DNA from: Sansalvadorimonas sp965243775
GTDB lineage: Bacteria; Pseudomonadota; Gammaproteobacteria; Pseudomonadales; Endozoicomonadaceae
Assembly: GCA_965243775.1 (NCBI GenBank)
Contig: CBDEWF010000037.1
Span: 62,001 to 126,000, forward strand
Direction: 5' to 3'
Length of the DNA stretch: 64,000 nt
In this document: in pieces, positions 17,385 to 25,924 of the stretch
Layout of the letters: each line of letters starts with the position of its first letter
Position numbering within the stretch: position 1 is the first letter of the stretch
Program-made: the position numbers and the translations under genes
Notes under the pieces: model-generated
Told to the model about the DNA's origin: nothing
Database searches by the model: none
Seen by the model: the letters and a program-made list of their open reading frames with translations, nothing else

Positions 17385-18656
17385 TCAGCCAAAGCAGGCT
17401 TTTAGCAGATAAAAGAAAACCAGTGAGAGAATTGCCCCGGCCGGCAGGGTCACCAGCCAGGACATAAAAATGGTTCCGATGACCCGTAGATTCAGGGCTC
17501 CGATTCCCCGTGCCAGGCCAACGCCCAGAACAGCGCCCACCAAGGTGTGAGTTGTAGAGATAGGGAAACCTGTGCCAGAGGCGATAACAACGGTTGTTGC
17601 TGCAGAAAGCTCTGCAGCAAATCCCCGGCTGGGGGTCAGTTCAGTGATATGCTTTCCGATCGTTGCCATAACCCGATAACCATAAGTTGCCAGCCCGGCA
17701 ACAATTCCTGCTCCTCCCAGCAACAGAACCCAGCCAGGCATAACCGAGTCTGCGGATATCTGGCCCCCCTTTTCGAGCACATTAACGACAGCAGCCAGAG
17801 GGCCGACGGCATTGGCAACATCATTGGAGCCATGGGCAAAAGCCATGGTGCAGGCAGTGAAGATCATCATGGTGCCGAATACTCTTTCCACACTGGAAAA
17901 GTGAAACTGCTCATCGGCTCGGGGATCAATCTGGATTTTACTGAGAGCGAGCCGGCCGCCGAGGGTCAGCAGGCAACCGGCAGCGGTAGCGAGAATAACT
18001 GCCTGGGTATTGTTAATATCAAGACCCAGATGGCTCAGTCCCTTGGTCAGCGTCACCATCGTGATCATGAATCCCACCAGAAACATGTAAAACGGAATAA
18101 ACCGTTTGGCATTTGTAAAAGGGGATGGCGTATCAAGAATCAGCCGCTGCACTGAGTGGAACACACAGAAAGCCAGCAATCCTGAAAACAAGGGTGATAT
18201 AACCCAGCTTCCGAAGATCGACAGCATGCAGCGCCACTGTACTGCATTGGTTCCGATACCCGCAACAGCGAAACCAACAATAGCGCCGATGATGGAGTGG
18301 GTAGTGGAAACCGGCCAGCCGAAGTGAGTTGCGACCAGCAGCCAGGTCCCGGCCGAGAGCAGAGCTGCGAGCATCCCATAAATCAGTAATTCTGGTGATT
18401 CCAGAAGTTCCGGCATGGTAGGGTCGACGATACCCCTGCGAATAGTGCTGGTGACAGAACCGCCCGCCAGGTAAGCACCGGTAAACTCCAGAAGAATAGC
18501 GATGATAATAGCCTGGCGAACAGTCAGTGCCTTGGAGCCGACTGAAGTTCCCATAGCATTTGCCACATCGTTGGCACCTACTCCCCAGGCCATAAAAAAA
18601 CCAAAAAGACAGGCTAGGACCAACAGGATAATGCCGTAGTCTGCGATGATGGACAT
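17385..18656 (-). CDS. Inorganic phosphate transporter, Pit family
   Basis: A 423-residue inner-membrane, low-affinity phosphate transporter. It has about ten membrane segments and the two inverted family signatures, GANDVANAMGTSVGS near the N-terminus and GSNDVANAVGPLAA in the second half. Each is followed by a conserved STTH motif (GWPVSTTHSIIGA, GFPISTTHTLVGA). It lies 26 bp downstream of a TIGR00153/PhoU-like gene, the normal two-gene arrangement for this transporter in proteobacteria. Confidence 0.94.
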   Translation of the reverse strand: MSIIADYGIILLVLACLFGFFMAWGVGANDVANAMGTSVGSKALTVRQAIIIAILLEFTGAYLAGGSVTSTIRRGIVDPTMPELLESPELLIYGMLAALLSAGTWLLVATHFGWPVSTTHSIIGAIVGFAVAGIGTNAVQWRCMLSIFGSWVISPLFSGLLAFCVFHSVQRLILDTPSPFTNAKRFIPFYMFLVGFMITMVTLTKGLSHLGLDINNTQAVILATAAGCLLTLGGRLALSKIQIDPRADEQFHFSSVERVFGTMMIFTACTMAFAHGSNDVANAVGPLAAVVNVLEKGGQISADSVMPGWVLLLGGAGIVAGLATYGYRVMATIGKHITELTPSRGFAAELSAATTVVIASGTGFPISTTHTLVGAVLGVGLARGIGALNLRVIGTIFMSWLVTLPAGAILSLVFFYLLKACFG

Positions 18657-18682
18657 ATCAGGAGGCTACCGGAAAATTGAGG

Positions 18683-19363
18683 TTAATGAGCAAGCAACAG
18701 GTGGAGATATCCGCCAACCCTGGAGGCGCGGTCAGCCAGATCTCCAACCCATTCGATAATCTTGTACATAAACATCACATCAACGGGGGGAAGAGTTTTT
18801 TCCTGTTGAAATAGCGTTCGGCGTATGTGAATCTGCAGCTTGTCAGTATCACTTTCTATGGCATCCAGCTCATCCAGCATATTCTCGACTATTTCAGCTT
18901 CCCGTCCGTGGAAGCCGGTTTCCAGCAGATCATCCAGTTCATTCATGGCCTTCAGAGCCTGGGCTGAGGTTTCAACTGAACGTTTCACATAGTGCAGAAA
19001 ACTGTCTTTGATCTCGCCCGGAAACGTCATGTGCCGGCCAATAACCAGCCCGGCAATATCCTTGGCGCGGTTGGCGACCTTGTCCTGAACAGTAATCAGC
19101 TCAAGAAGGTCAGCGCGGGGAAAAGGGAGAAACAGAGACTTTGGCAGAGACAGCCGAATATTTTTCTTGATCTCATCTGCCTCACTTTCCTGACGGGCAA
19201 TTCGTTTCTGGATAAGTTCAGCCTGTTCCCAGTCTTCTACAAGAACTGCTGCAAAGAAGGGCTCAAGGTCGGCTGCTGTGGCGTGTGCCTTGGCTATATG
19301 GTTCTGGATCGGACCTATGGGTGAGCGTCCGAAGACACTGGAAAGCAGATTACCTGAAGGCAT
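18683..19363 (-). CDS. TIGR00153 family (DUF47, PhoU-like) phosphate transport regulator
   Basis: A helical cytosolic protein of 226 residues that belongs with Pit transporters. Family members resemble PhoU and are thought to regulate the permease. The family N-terminus (SSVFGRSPIGPIQNH) supports the ATG at 19363. The longer frame to 19432 adds residues not seen in the family. No strong ribosome binding site is visible at either start. Conserved acidic/basic helices include DKVANRAKDIAGLV and YKIIEWVGDLADRASRV. It is in an operon with the Pit gene and downstream of an alkaline phosphatase, making a phosphate-acquisition cluster. Confidence 0.9.
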   Translation of the reverse strand: MPSGNLLSSVFGRSPIGPIQNHIAKAHATAADLEPFFAAVLVEDWEQAELIQKRIARQESEADEIKKNIRLSLPKSLFLPFPRADLLELITVQDKVANRAKDIAGLVIGRHMTFPGEIKDSFLHYVKRSVETSAQALKAMNELDDLLETGFHGREAEIVENMLDELDAIESDTDKLQIHIRRTLFQQEKTLPPVDVMFMYKIIEWVGDLADRASRVGGYLHLLLAH

Positions 19364-19474
19364 AGGCAACGTATTTTTATTGCTGGCAACTGAGTATATG
19401 CGCTTCTGGGAAAAGTGAAGGGTTTTCTGCAACCAAAGTGCAAGTACGGAGGGGTGATGGGTTAAAAAGGGAAG

Positions 19475-19494
19475 CCGGGCCCTGGATGGCCCGG
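19475..19494 (-). terminator. Possible terminator after the alkaline phosphatase gene
   Basis: CCGGGCC, loop, GGCCCGG lies 16 bp past the phosphatase stop. On the minus strand a run of five T comes about 8 bases later, further away than usual. It is a plausible but weak terminator. Confidence 0.35.
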
Positions 19495-19509
19495 ATGTTC
19501 TGAGTCGAT

Positions 19510-21117
19510 CTATTGTGCGAGGGCAGTTAGCAGTTTCTTTCCGATATCTGTGTGGTGTTGAATTCCCCTGAAGCTTTCTGTCAGGTCATTATCACCCCAG
19601 GCAATCACAGTGACTGGAGTACTGGTATGGGTACCTGTTCCCCAGACTGTATTCTGGTCTTCTGCCAGCTCCCGGGCCAAAAGGTTCATGTGGATTTCAT
19701 CACCGTAAACAAAGAAGGCACGAAAATCATTAACCTTGGGCAGGGTCTTGGTTGCCATATATTTATGGCCATCCACCTGGTAGGGGTTAGGTGCCTTGGT
19801 CAGAACTCGCTCTGCTGCGGTCTGGTCGATTTCGAAGGCATTATTGCTATTCACAATTTCGGCCAGTCCTGCTGGGGTTCGGCCCGTTTTGGGCAGGCTT
19901 CTGAACTCACTCATCATGGCAGAAAAACTGAGCTTCTGGTTGTAGAGACCATCCAGAATTTCTGGGGCACCGAAGTTGAAATTAGGTTTGAAGTCCCGGT
20001 TGGCAAACATTTTTCCAGACAGTTTTTTTGCCTTGGGCAGGTTGCTGGCGGAATAGCTGAAGCCAAATGAACCGGTTTCGTGGTCAGCAGTAATCACTAC
20101 CAGAGTATCGTCCCGGCCCCTGGCCCAGTTCTGCACGGCGGCTACGGCTTCATCAAATTTCAGCAGCTCATGGAGCATGGTACCAGCATCATTATTATGG
20201 GCAGCCCAATCGATCTGGCCACCTTCAACCATCAGGAAGAACCCGTCTTTGTCTTTTGACAAGATATCCAGTGCCTTCAGGGTCATCTCTTCCAGGGAGG
20301 GCTGGGTACGCTCCAAAGAATGTTTGCTGTTACTGTAAGCAATGCCGTCCAGCATGCCGGAGTAGGCAAACAGACCGAGCAGTTTACCCCCACGGGCCTG
20401 TTCCAGTGCCGTGCGATTAAAAGCGAGCTGATAGCCGGCATCCCTGGCTTCCAGCAGCAGATTGCGGTTGTCCTTGCGCTTTGATTTGATTTTCACCGTG
20501 CCACCCGTTAATTCAACCAACTGTTTGTAAGTGGCACCTTTCTCATTGGCTACCTGGGGAATCCAGTGACGGATCCCGCCGGAGAGCATAACGTCAACCC
20601 CTGTTGTCAGCATCTCTTCGGCGATCGTGTTTTCCAGGGAACGGTGGGGCTGGTGGGAAGCAAAGGCAGCAGGGGTGGCGTGGGTCAGGCGGGTATCGGA
20701 AACCAGGCCGGTTGCTTTGCCCTGCTTTTTGGCTTTTTCCAGGACGGTTTCTACTGGATTACCTTCGGTGTTCACCCCCAGAGCTTCTGAAGGGGCAGGA
20801 ATTCCAGTAGCCAGTTGGGAAGCTGAGCTGGCTGAGTCAACGACCAGGGCTCCAGCTGGGTTTGGCAGGGAGAGCCCCATGGTTCCCTGCCTGGCAAGTT
20901 GCACCATTGCTGTTTGCTTGCCTTCGTAGATAGAACTTGGAGCCATACGGGCATAGCTTTCCAGCAGTCCCATCTGCTGAGGACCCATGCCATCCCCGAT
21001 CATCAGGATAATATTCCTGACTTTGCTTTCAGCCAGTACTGAACCTGCGGGAAGTATCAGCAAGGACAGGCTCAGAGCTGCAAGCCCCTTACCTAATCTG
21101 TGTTTTCCTTTGGGCAT
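19510..21117 (-). CDS. Alkaline phosphatase family protein, exported
   Basis: A 535-residue periplasmic or secreted phosphomonoesterase of the PhoA-type superfamily. It starts with a signal peptide (LAALSLSLLILPAGSVLA, about 11-29). The metal site MIGDGMGPQQ follows directly. The nucleophile Ser is in VVDSASSASQLATG, and the later metal ligands are in VEGGQIDWAAHNNDAG and VVITADHETGSF. It is longer than E. coli PhoA (471). ATG 21117 has GGAG upstream. Its position beside the Pit transporter suggests joint use for phosphate scavenging. I could not see a clear Pho box upstream. Confidence 0.92.
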   Translation of the reverse strand: MPKGKHRLGKGLAALSLSLLILPAGSVLAESKVRNIILMIGDGMGPQQMGLLESYARMAPSSIYEGKQTAMVQLARQGTMGLSLPNPAGALVVDSASSASQLATGIPAPSEALGVNTEGNPVETVLEKAKKQGKATGLVSDTRLTHATPAAFASHQPHRSLENTIAEEMLTTGVDVMLSGGIRHWIPQVANEKGATYKQLVELTGGTVKIKSKRKDNRNLLLEARDAGYQLAFNRTALEQARGGKLLGLFAYSGMLDGIAYSNSKHSLERTQPSLEEMTLKALDILSKDKDGFFLMVEGGQIDWAAHNNDAGTMLHELLKFDEAVAAVQNWARGRDDTLVVITADHETGSFGFSYSASNLPKAKKLSGKMFANRDFKPNFNFGAPEILDGLYNQKLSFSAMMSEFRSLPKTGRTPAGLAEIVNSNNAFEIDQTAAERVLTKAPNPYQVDGHKYMATKTLPKVNDFRAFFVYGDEIHMNLLARELAEDQNTVWGTGTHTSTPVTVIAWGDNDLTESFRGIQHHTDIGKKLLTALAQ

Positions 21118-21234
21118 AGCGTTCTCCGTTTGCTAACAGATTTGTCTTTCTTGTTGGAATAATTTGTACCTGGATTAATTTATTGAAGAATTGTGAAAGG
21201 TTTATGACGCTGGAACTATTTCAGGAGTGGGTCC

Positions 21235-21825
21235 ATGAGTGGTGAAACTGAGCTGAAGTTATTGCTGGCACTGGAAGATCACCAGACAGTGCTGGAAGCT
21301 CCCTGCCTGGCAGGTAAAGAAGTTGAAGTTCTGCAGCTGGATAACATCTATTTTGATACACCGGAATTTGACCTGAATAACAGCAAGGTTGCTCTGAGAA
21401 TCCGGAAAAAGGGCGACAGATATATCCAGACCCTGAAAACCAGAGGGGTCAGTGTTAATGGTCTGAGCCGCCGGGGAGAGTGGGAGTTGAATGGTGAGGC
21501 TCTTGATCTGGCTCCTCTGTCGGAGGTATGGCCAGAAAACCTGAAGAGTATTGATACTGCCAGGCTGGAACCTGTATTTAGAACTGATTTTCAGCGAACC
21601 CAGGTTAACCTGGAGTGGCAAGGAGCCCAAATCGAGCTGGCCCTGGACTGTGGGAAGATCAAGTCTGGTGATCGTGAAGAGACTATCTCGGAGTTGGAAC
21701 TGGAATTGAAACAGGGGCCAGAAGAGGCTTTGCAGGATCTGGCACGCGTTCTGGGAGAGCTGGCTGACCTGAAACCCGGAGATATCAGCAAAGCCGAGCG
21801 GGGTTACCAGTTACGTATAAACTGA
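21235..21825 (+). CDS. CYTH domain protein (triphosphatase-like)
   Basis: A 196-residue single-domain protein of the CYTH family, whose members hydrolyse inorganic tripolyphosphate or thiamine triphosphate, or make cAMP. The defining ExExK motif is at the start (ETELKL, residues 4-9). It is followed by the family strands LDNIYFDTPEFDL, VALRIRKKGDRYIQTLKT and ISELELELKQG. There is no CHAD domain, unlike E. coli YgiF. The start ATG has AGGAG eight bases upstream. The next gene begins directly after its stop. Confidence 0.88.
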   Translation: MSGETELKLLLALEDHQTVLEAPCLAGKEVEVLQLDNIYFDTPEFDLNNSKVALRIRKKGDRYIQTLKTRGVSVNGLSRRGEWELNGEALDLAPLSEVWPENLKSIDTARLEPVFRTDFQRTQVNLEWQGAQIELALDCGKIKSGDREETISELELELKQGPEEALQDLARVLGELADLKPGDISKAERGYQLRIN

Positions 21826-23694
21826 GTGAAAGGATGTCTTTGCGGTATAAGTGTGGAACAGAACAGAACTGACACGGATGCCTCTCCCCGGGGACACAAC
21901 AAGAACCTCAGCACGTCTAATCGTCAGAAATCTACCAGCTATATGCTGGACTTGGCTCAGCTGGTTCATGATCTGGTTCGGGATGGTGTTCTTTCTGAGG
22001 CTCAGTCAGAAGATATTTTGTCCCGCAGACGCAATGCCGAGCAGGCCCGCCTGCACCCCCTGGAGTACCTGGCTGAACTTCAGCTGGACGATGGACGAAA
22101 AGATGGAAGAAAGCTTGATTCTGAATCTTTAACCCGGTGGCTGGCTCAAAAAGCCGGTCAGCCCTATTTTCATATTGACCCCCTGAAGATTGATGTGGCT
22201 GCCGTGACTCCGGTGATGTCTCTGGCCTATGCACAGAGACATCAGATTCTAGCTGTTGAGTTGAATGACAAAGAAGTCGTTGTTGCCAGTGATCAGCCCT
22301 GGCACACAGGGTGGGAGGATAATCTTCGTCATGTCACCCGGCGTGAAGTAAAGAGGGTTGTCTGTAATCCTGCTGATTTACGCAGATACACAGCAGAGTT
22401 TTACAAGCTGGCCAAGTCGATTACCGGGGCCAGCAAGGTTGATGGCTCATCCGGTGGCATATTTGCTAACTTTGAGCAGATGCTTGAGCTGGGTAATGCT
22501 CAGACTCCCGATGCCAATGACCAGCATATTGTCAACATCGTTGACTGGTTGCTGCAGTATGCCTTTGAGCAACGAGCCAGTGATATTCATATAGAGCCCC
22601 GACGGGACAAAGGTCATATCCGTTTCCGCATTGATGGCGTTCTGCACACAGTTTATGACATGCCGTCCCAGGTTGTGGCAGCAGTAACCAGCCGTATAAA
22701 AATTCTTGGGCGGATGAATGTCGCTGAAAAACGTAAGCCCCAGGATGGCCGGTTAAAAACACGCTCTGAAGAAGGTACTGAGGTTGAACTGCGCCTTTCG
22801 ACGTTGCCGACAGCTTTTGGCGAAAAGCTGGTAATGAGAATTTTTGATCCAGATGTACTGTTAAAAAGCTTTCAGGATCTTGGTTTTGCCAAGGATGATG
22901 ACAAACGTTGGCACAAGATGGTCAAACAACCAAATGGTATAGTTTTGGTCACCGGACCAACAGGCTCAGGGAAAACAACAACTCTCTATTCCACGTTGAA
23001 AGAGCTGGCTACTTCAAAGGTGAATGTCTGTACCATCGAAGACCCTATCGAAATGGTTGAGTCGTCGTTTAATCAGATGCAGGTGCAGAATAATATCGAT
23101 CTGACTTTTGCCAGCGGTGTGCGGGCTCTGCTGCGTCAGGATCCGGATATTATCATGGTGGGAGAGATCAGGGATCTGGAAACTGCAGAGATGGCTATAC
23201 AGGCTGCCCTGACAGGCCATCTTGTTCTATCTACACTGCATACCAATGATGCGCCCTCTGCCATCACCCGCCTGCTGGAACTGGGAGTTCCCCAATACCT
23301 TATTCGTGCCACTGTTCTCGGTGTTATGGCGCAAAGACTGGTGCGTACGCTTTGTCCTGACTGCAAGGAGTCTGCACCTATTGATGCTGATGCCTGGGCA
23401 GGATTAACCAAACCCTGGGTAGCAGATTTACCAACCAGGGGGGCCAAGCCTGTTGGTTGTTTAAGTTGTCGGAATACAGGTTATAAAGGGCGATCAGGTG
23501 TTTATGAGCTGATGCTTCTGGATGGAGCGGCCAAGGATCTGATTAATGCCCAGTGTGATATAGATAAACTTCGGGCTGCAGCTATTCGCGAGGGTATGCA
23601 TACCCTGAGGTTGAGTGGTGCCCAGAAAGTGGCTGCAGGATTGACAACGATTGAAGAAGTATTGCGGGTAACGCCAGTTACGGTGATCCGTTAA
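21826..23694 (+). CDS. GspE/PilB family secretion ATPase
   Basis: A 622-residue hexameric ATPase of the type II secretion / type IV pilus family. The N-terminal domain is about 40-200. The nucleotide-binding domain has Walker A GPTGSGKTTTLYS near residue 376, the Asp box, Walker B DPDIIMVGEIRDLETAE, and the His box LTGHLVLSTLHTND. A tetra-cysteine zinc motif is split as CPDC (about 509) and CLSC (about 544), as in GspE and PilB. The GTG at 21826 abuts the CYTH stop. The homologous part starts near the ATG at 21943, so the start is uncertain. No other secretion gene is adjacent, so its partner system is unknown. Confidence 0.9.
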   Translation: MKGCLCGISVEQNRTDTDASPRGHNKNLSTSNRQKSTSYMLDLAQLVHDLVRDGVLSEAQSEDILSRRRNAEQARLHPLEYLAELQLDDGRKDGRKLDSESLTRWLAQKAGQPYFHIDPLKIDVAAVTPVMSLAYAQRHQILAVELNDKEVVVASDQPWHTGWEDNLRHVTRREVKRVVCNPADLRRYTAEFYKLAKSITGASKVDGSSGGIFANFEQMLELGNAQTPDANDQHIVNIVDWLLQYAFEQRASDIHIEPRRDKGHIRFRIDGVLHTVYDMPSQVVAAVTSRIKILGRMNVAEKRKPQDGRLKTRSEEGTEVELRLSTLPTAFGEKLVMRIFDPDVLLKSFQDLGFAKDDDKRWHKMVKQPNGIVLVTGPTGSGKTTTLYSTLKELATSKVNVCTIEDPIEMVESSFNQMQVQNNIDLTFASGVRALLRQDPDIIMVGEIRDLETAEMAIQAALTGHLVLSTLHTNDAPSAITRLLELGVPQYLIRATVLGVMAQRLVRTLCPDCKESAPIDADAWAGLTKPWVADLPTRGAKPVGCLSCRNTGYKGRSGVYELMLLDGAAKDLINAQCDIDKLRAAAIREGMHTLRLSGAQKVAAGLTTIEEVLRVTPVTVIR

Positions 23695-23772
23695 CGGCGG
23701 GTAGTGAACAAAGTGCGTGAAATAGCGAAACTAAACACCTATTGGTATCACTACCAGCTGTTGAAACCGGTA

Positions 23773-23877
23773 TCAAAAGCCATGGAGAAGAATAAAAAAA
23801 GAAACCGTCATGGTGGTGAGCGATATCAATAAAAGGGCAATTTCCTGCCACGTCAGAAAATCTTTCTTGGGATTCAT
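23773..23877 (-). CDS. 34-residue single-pass membrane peptide
   Basis: A short frame MNPKKDFLTWQEIALLLISL... with one strong membrane segment (about 13-33) and a GGAG seven bases before the ATG. The lysine-rich N-terminus would stay in the cytoplasm. It stands alone, convergent with the GspE gene. Tiny single-pass proteins are real in bacteria, but there is no comparison here to prove this one. Confidence 0.45.
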   Translation of the reverse strand: MNPKKDFLTWQEIALLLISLTTMTVSFFILLHGF

Positions 23878-24178
23878 TGTACTGCTCCGTGTACTACAAA
23901 CTTCACACTTATCCTCCAGTATAGGGTCTGACTCTATCACGGATGATTAAAGCCAAATTGCCTGATAATTCCTGACATCAAGTTTCCAGCGAGCCATGAA
24001 GGGGGCGCAGTATGCCAGATTTATTGTCCTGGGCAATGGGTCAGATTCTATTCAGTGTCATTTTTTCGACATTTCAAAGGCTCAGCCTTAGTTTGCTTTC
24101 TATTCTCTATGTTCGTCAGCCTCGCTATGCAAGCGCTTTACAGGTAGTTTCTCAATGTAATCAACGTGAGTTCGACTC

Positions 24179-24349
24179 TCAAACCACCATGGGGAAATCT
24201 CCGGCAAGCTGATCCACATCTATTATATGTGGCTTGAGTGGTTGTCGAGTGTAAGCAATAAGTCCGGCAATCAGGTTGACTGCAAAATTAAAGGGGGAGC
24301 GGTGTCGGGTATGCTCGATTTGGGAAATATTTTTCAGCTGATCATTCAC
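24179..24349 (-). pseudogene. Remnant of an IS982-type transposase (C-terminal end)
   Basis: The minus strand encodes 56 residues that read DQLKNISQIEHTRHRSPFNF then AVNLIAGLIAYTRQPLKPH and a stop. The QLKN..Q.EHTRHRSP..F.VNL..GLIAY.....KP pattern is the typical end of IS982 family transposases. The upstream part of the gene and the catalytic DDE residues are missing, so this is a dead fragment. It accounts for part of the 715-bp gap between the GspE gene and livF. Besides the 34-residue ORF, I see nothing else in that gap. Confidence 0.6.
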
Positions 24350-24409
24350 ACTGATATGAGGCAGTAGTCCACCAGATAAGTGACATGCTTACTTGAGAAG
24401 CTCTTTATA

Positions 24410-25111
24410 TCAGGCACCAAGATAAGCTTTGCGAACATCATCATTCATCAGAAGGCTCTGCCCGGAATCGGACATAACAATACGGCCATTTTCCAGGACA
24501 TAGCCACGGTCAGCCAGCCGCAGGGCCTGGTTGGCATTCTGCTCGACCAGGAAAATAGTTACTCCTTCTTCCCGCAGCTTTTCTATGGTGTCGAAAATAT
24601 GCTGGATAACAATGGGAGCAAGTCCCAGTGAAGGTTCATCCAGCAACAGAAGCTGAGGCCTGCTCATCAGAGCACGGGCAATAGCCAGCATCTGCTGCTC
24701 ACCACCTGACATTGTGCCACCTCGCTGGTGGAAACGCTCTTTCAGGCGGGGGAATAGCTCCAGAACATGTTCCAGACGCTCTTCAGCGCGTTCGCGATCT
24801 TCAAAGAACCCTCCCATATCCAGGTTTTCTTCCACGGTCAGGCGGGCAAAAATCCGACGGCCTTCGGGGACTATGGCAATGCCGGAGCGCATAATTTCCG
24901 GCGTGGGCTTATGAGTGATTTCTTCATTTTTAAAGTAGATATGTCCGTTGCTGGCCCTTGGATCTCCACAGAGAGTCATTAACAGAGTACTTTTACCTGC
25001 CCCGTTGGCACCGATAAGGGTCACAATTTCGCCAGGGTTCACCTCAATAGTAATGTTGTCGAGAGCCTGAATTTTTCCATAGTGAGTAGAAACGTTCTCA
25101 ATGAACAGCAT
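24410..25111 (-). CDS. livF: Branched-chain amino acid ABC transporter ATPase LivF
   Basis: A 233-residue ATP-binding subunit. Walker A is GANGAGKSTLL, the signature MSGGEQQMLAIARAL, and Walker B LLLLDEPSLGLAP. The LivF-specific pattern IVPEGRRIFARLTVEENL distinguishes it from LivG. It is the last gene of livK-livH-livM-livG-livF and overlaps the livG stop by one base. With LivG it powers uptake of Leu, Ile and Val across the inner membrane. Confidence 0.95.
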   Translation of the reverse strand: MLFIENVSTHYGKIQALDNITIEVNPGEIVTLIGANGAGKSTLLMTLCGDPRASNGHIYFKNEEITHKPTPEIMRSGIAIVPEGRRIFARLTVEENLDMGGFFEDRERAEERLEHVLELFPRLKERFHQRGGTMSGGEQQMLAIARALMSRPQLLLLDEPSLGLAPIVIQHIFDTIEKLREEGVTIFLVEQNANQALRLADRGYVLENGRIVMSDSGQSLLMNDDVRKAYLGA

Positions 25112-25914
25112 TACGCCTCCCCCAGGTAAGCTTTGATAACATTTTCGTTATTGCTGACCTCGTCAGGCCGGCCTTCTGCCAAAGGTGTTCCCTGGTTAAT
25201 GACATAGATGTAATCAGAGATTCCCATAACCAGTTTCATATCGTGTTCGATCAATAGTACGGAGACGTTATGGTTATTGCGCAGGTCTGTTATCAATTCA
25301 TCAAGTTCTGCCGTCTCTTTTGGGTTCAGTCCGGCTGCGGGTTCATCGAGCATAAGCAGAGTCGGGCGGGTCACCATGCAGCGGGCTATCTCCAGACGAC
25401 GCTGCTGACCATAAGCCAGGTTACCGGCGTCCCGGTTTGCCATCTCTGTCAGGTTCACTTTTTCAAGCCAGTAAGCAGCATGGTCAATGGCTTCCTGCTC
25501 AGTACGACGGTAGGAAGATGTTTTCAACAGACCTGAAAGAAGATTGGTATTGATATGACGGTGCTGTGCCACCAGAAGGTTTTCCAGAACAGTCATATTT
25601 TTAAATAACCGCACATGCTGGAAAGTGCGGACTATTCCCATGCGGGATATCTGGTGGTTCTTGCTTCCCGCAATGTTCTCGCCCTGGTAATAGATTCTGC
25701 CTGCGGTGGGTTTGTAGAAACCGGTCAGGCAGTTGAATACGGTCGTTTTCCCTGCGCCATTAGGACCGATAATGGAAGTGATCTGTCCAGGGTGAATGGA
25801 TAGGTTAACGCTGTCCACCGCCAGCAGCCCTCCAAAACGCATAGACAGCTCTTCAACTTCCAGCAGGGCCGCGTTCTGACTTTGGGCCTGAGTTTGAGAG
25901 TTATTACTGCTCAT
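25111..25914 (-). CDS. livG: Branched-chain amino acid ABC transporter ATPase LivG
   Basis: A 267-residue ATP-binding subunit with Walker A GPNGAGKTTVFN, the LivG pattern GIVRTFQHVRLFKNMTVLEN, signature LAYGQQRRLEIARCM and Walker B LLMLDEPAAGLNP. About 18 polar, Gln-rich residues precede the conserved domain. It sits 10 bp after livM and overlaps livF, in the order expected of the operon. Confidence 0.95.
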   Translation of the reverse strand: MSSNNSQTQAQSQNAALLEVEELSMRFGGLLAVDSVNLSIHPGQITSIIGPNGAGKTTVFNCLTGFYKPTAGRIYYQGENIAGSKNHQISRMGIVRTFQHVRLFKNMTVLENLLVAQHRHINTNLLSGLLKTSSYRRTEQEAIDHAAYWLEKVNLTEMANRDAGNLAYGQQRRLEIARCMVTRPTLLMLDEPAAGLNPKETAELDELITDLRNNHNVSVLLIEHDMKLVMGISDYIYVINQGTPLAEGRPDEVSNNENVIKAYLGEA

Positions 25915-25924
25915 GGTTCACGTC

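Noticed and set aside
24012..24212. 66-codon frame between the GspE-type gene and livF
   Set aside because: It has no good start context and overlaps the IS982-type remnant on the other strand.
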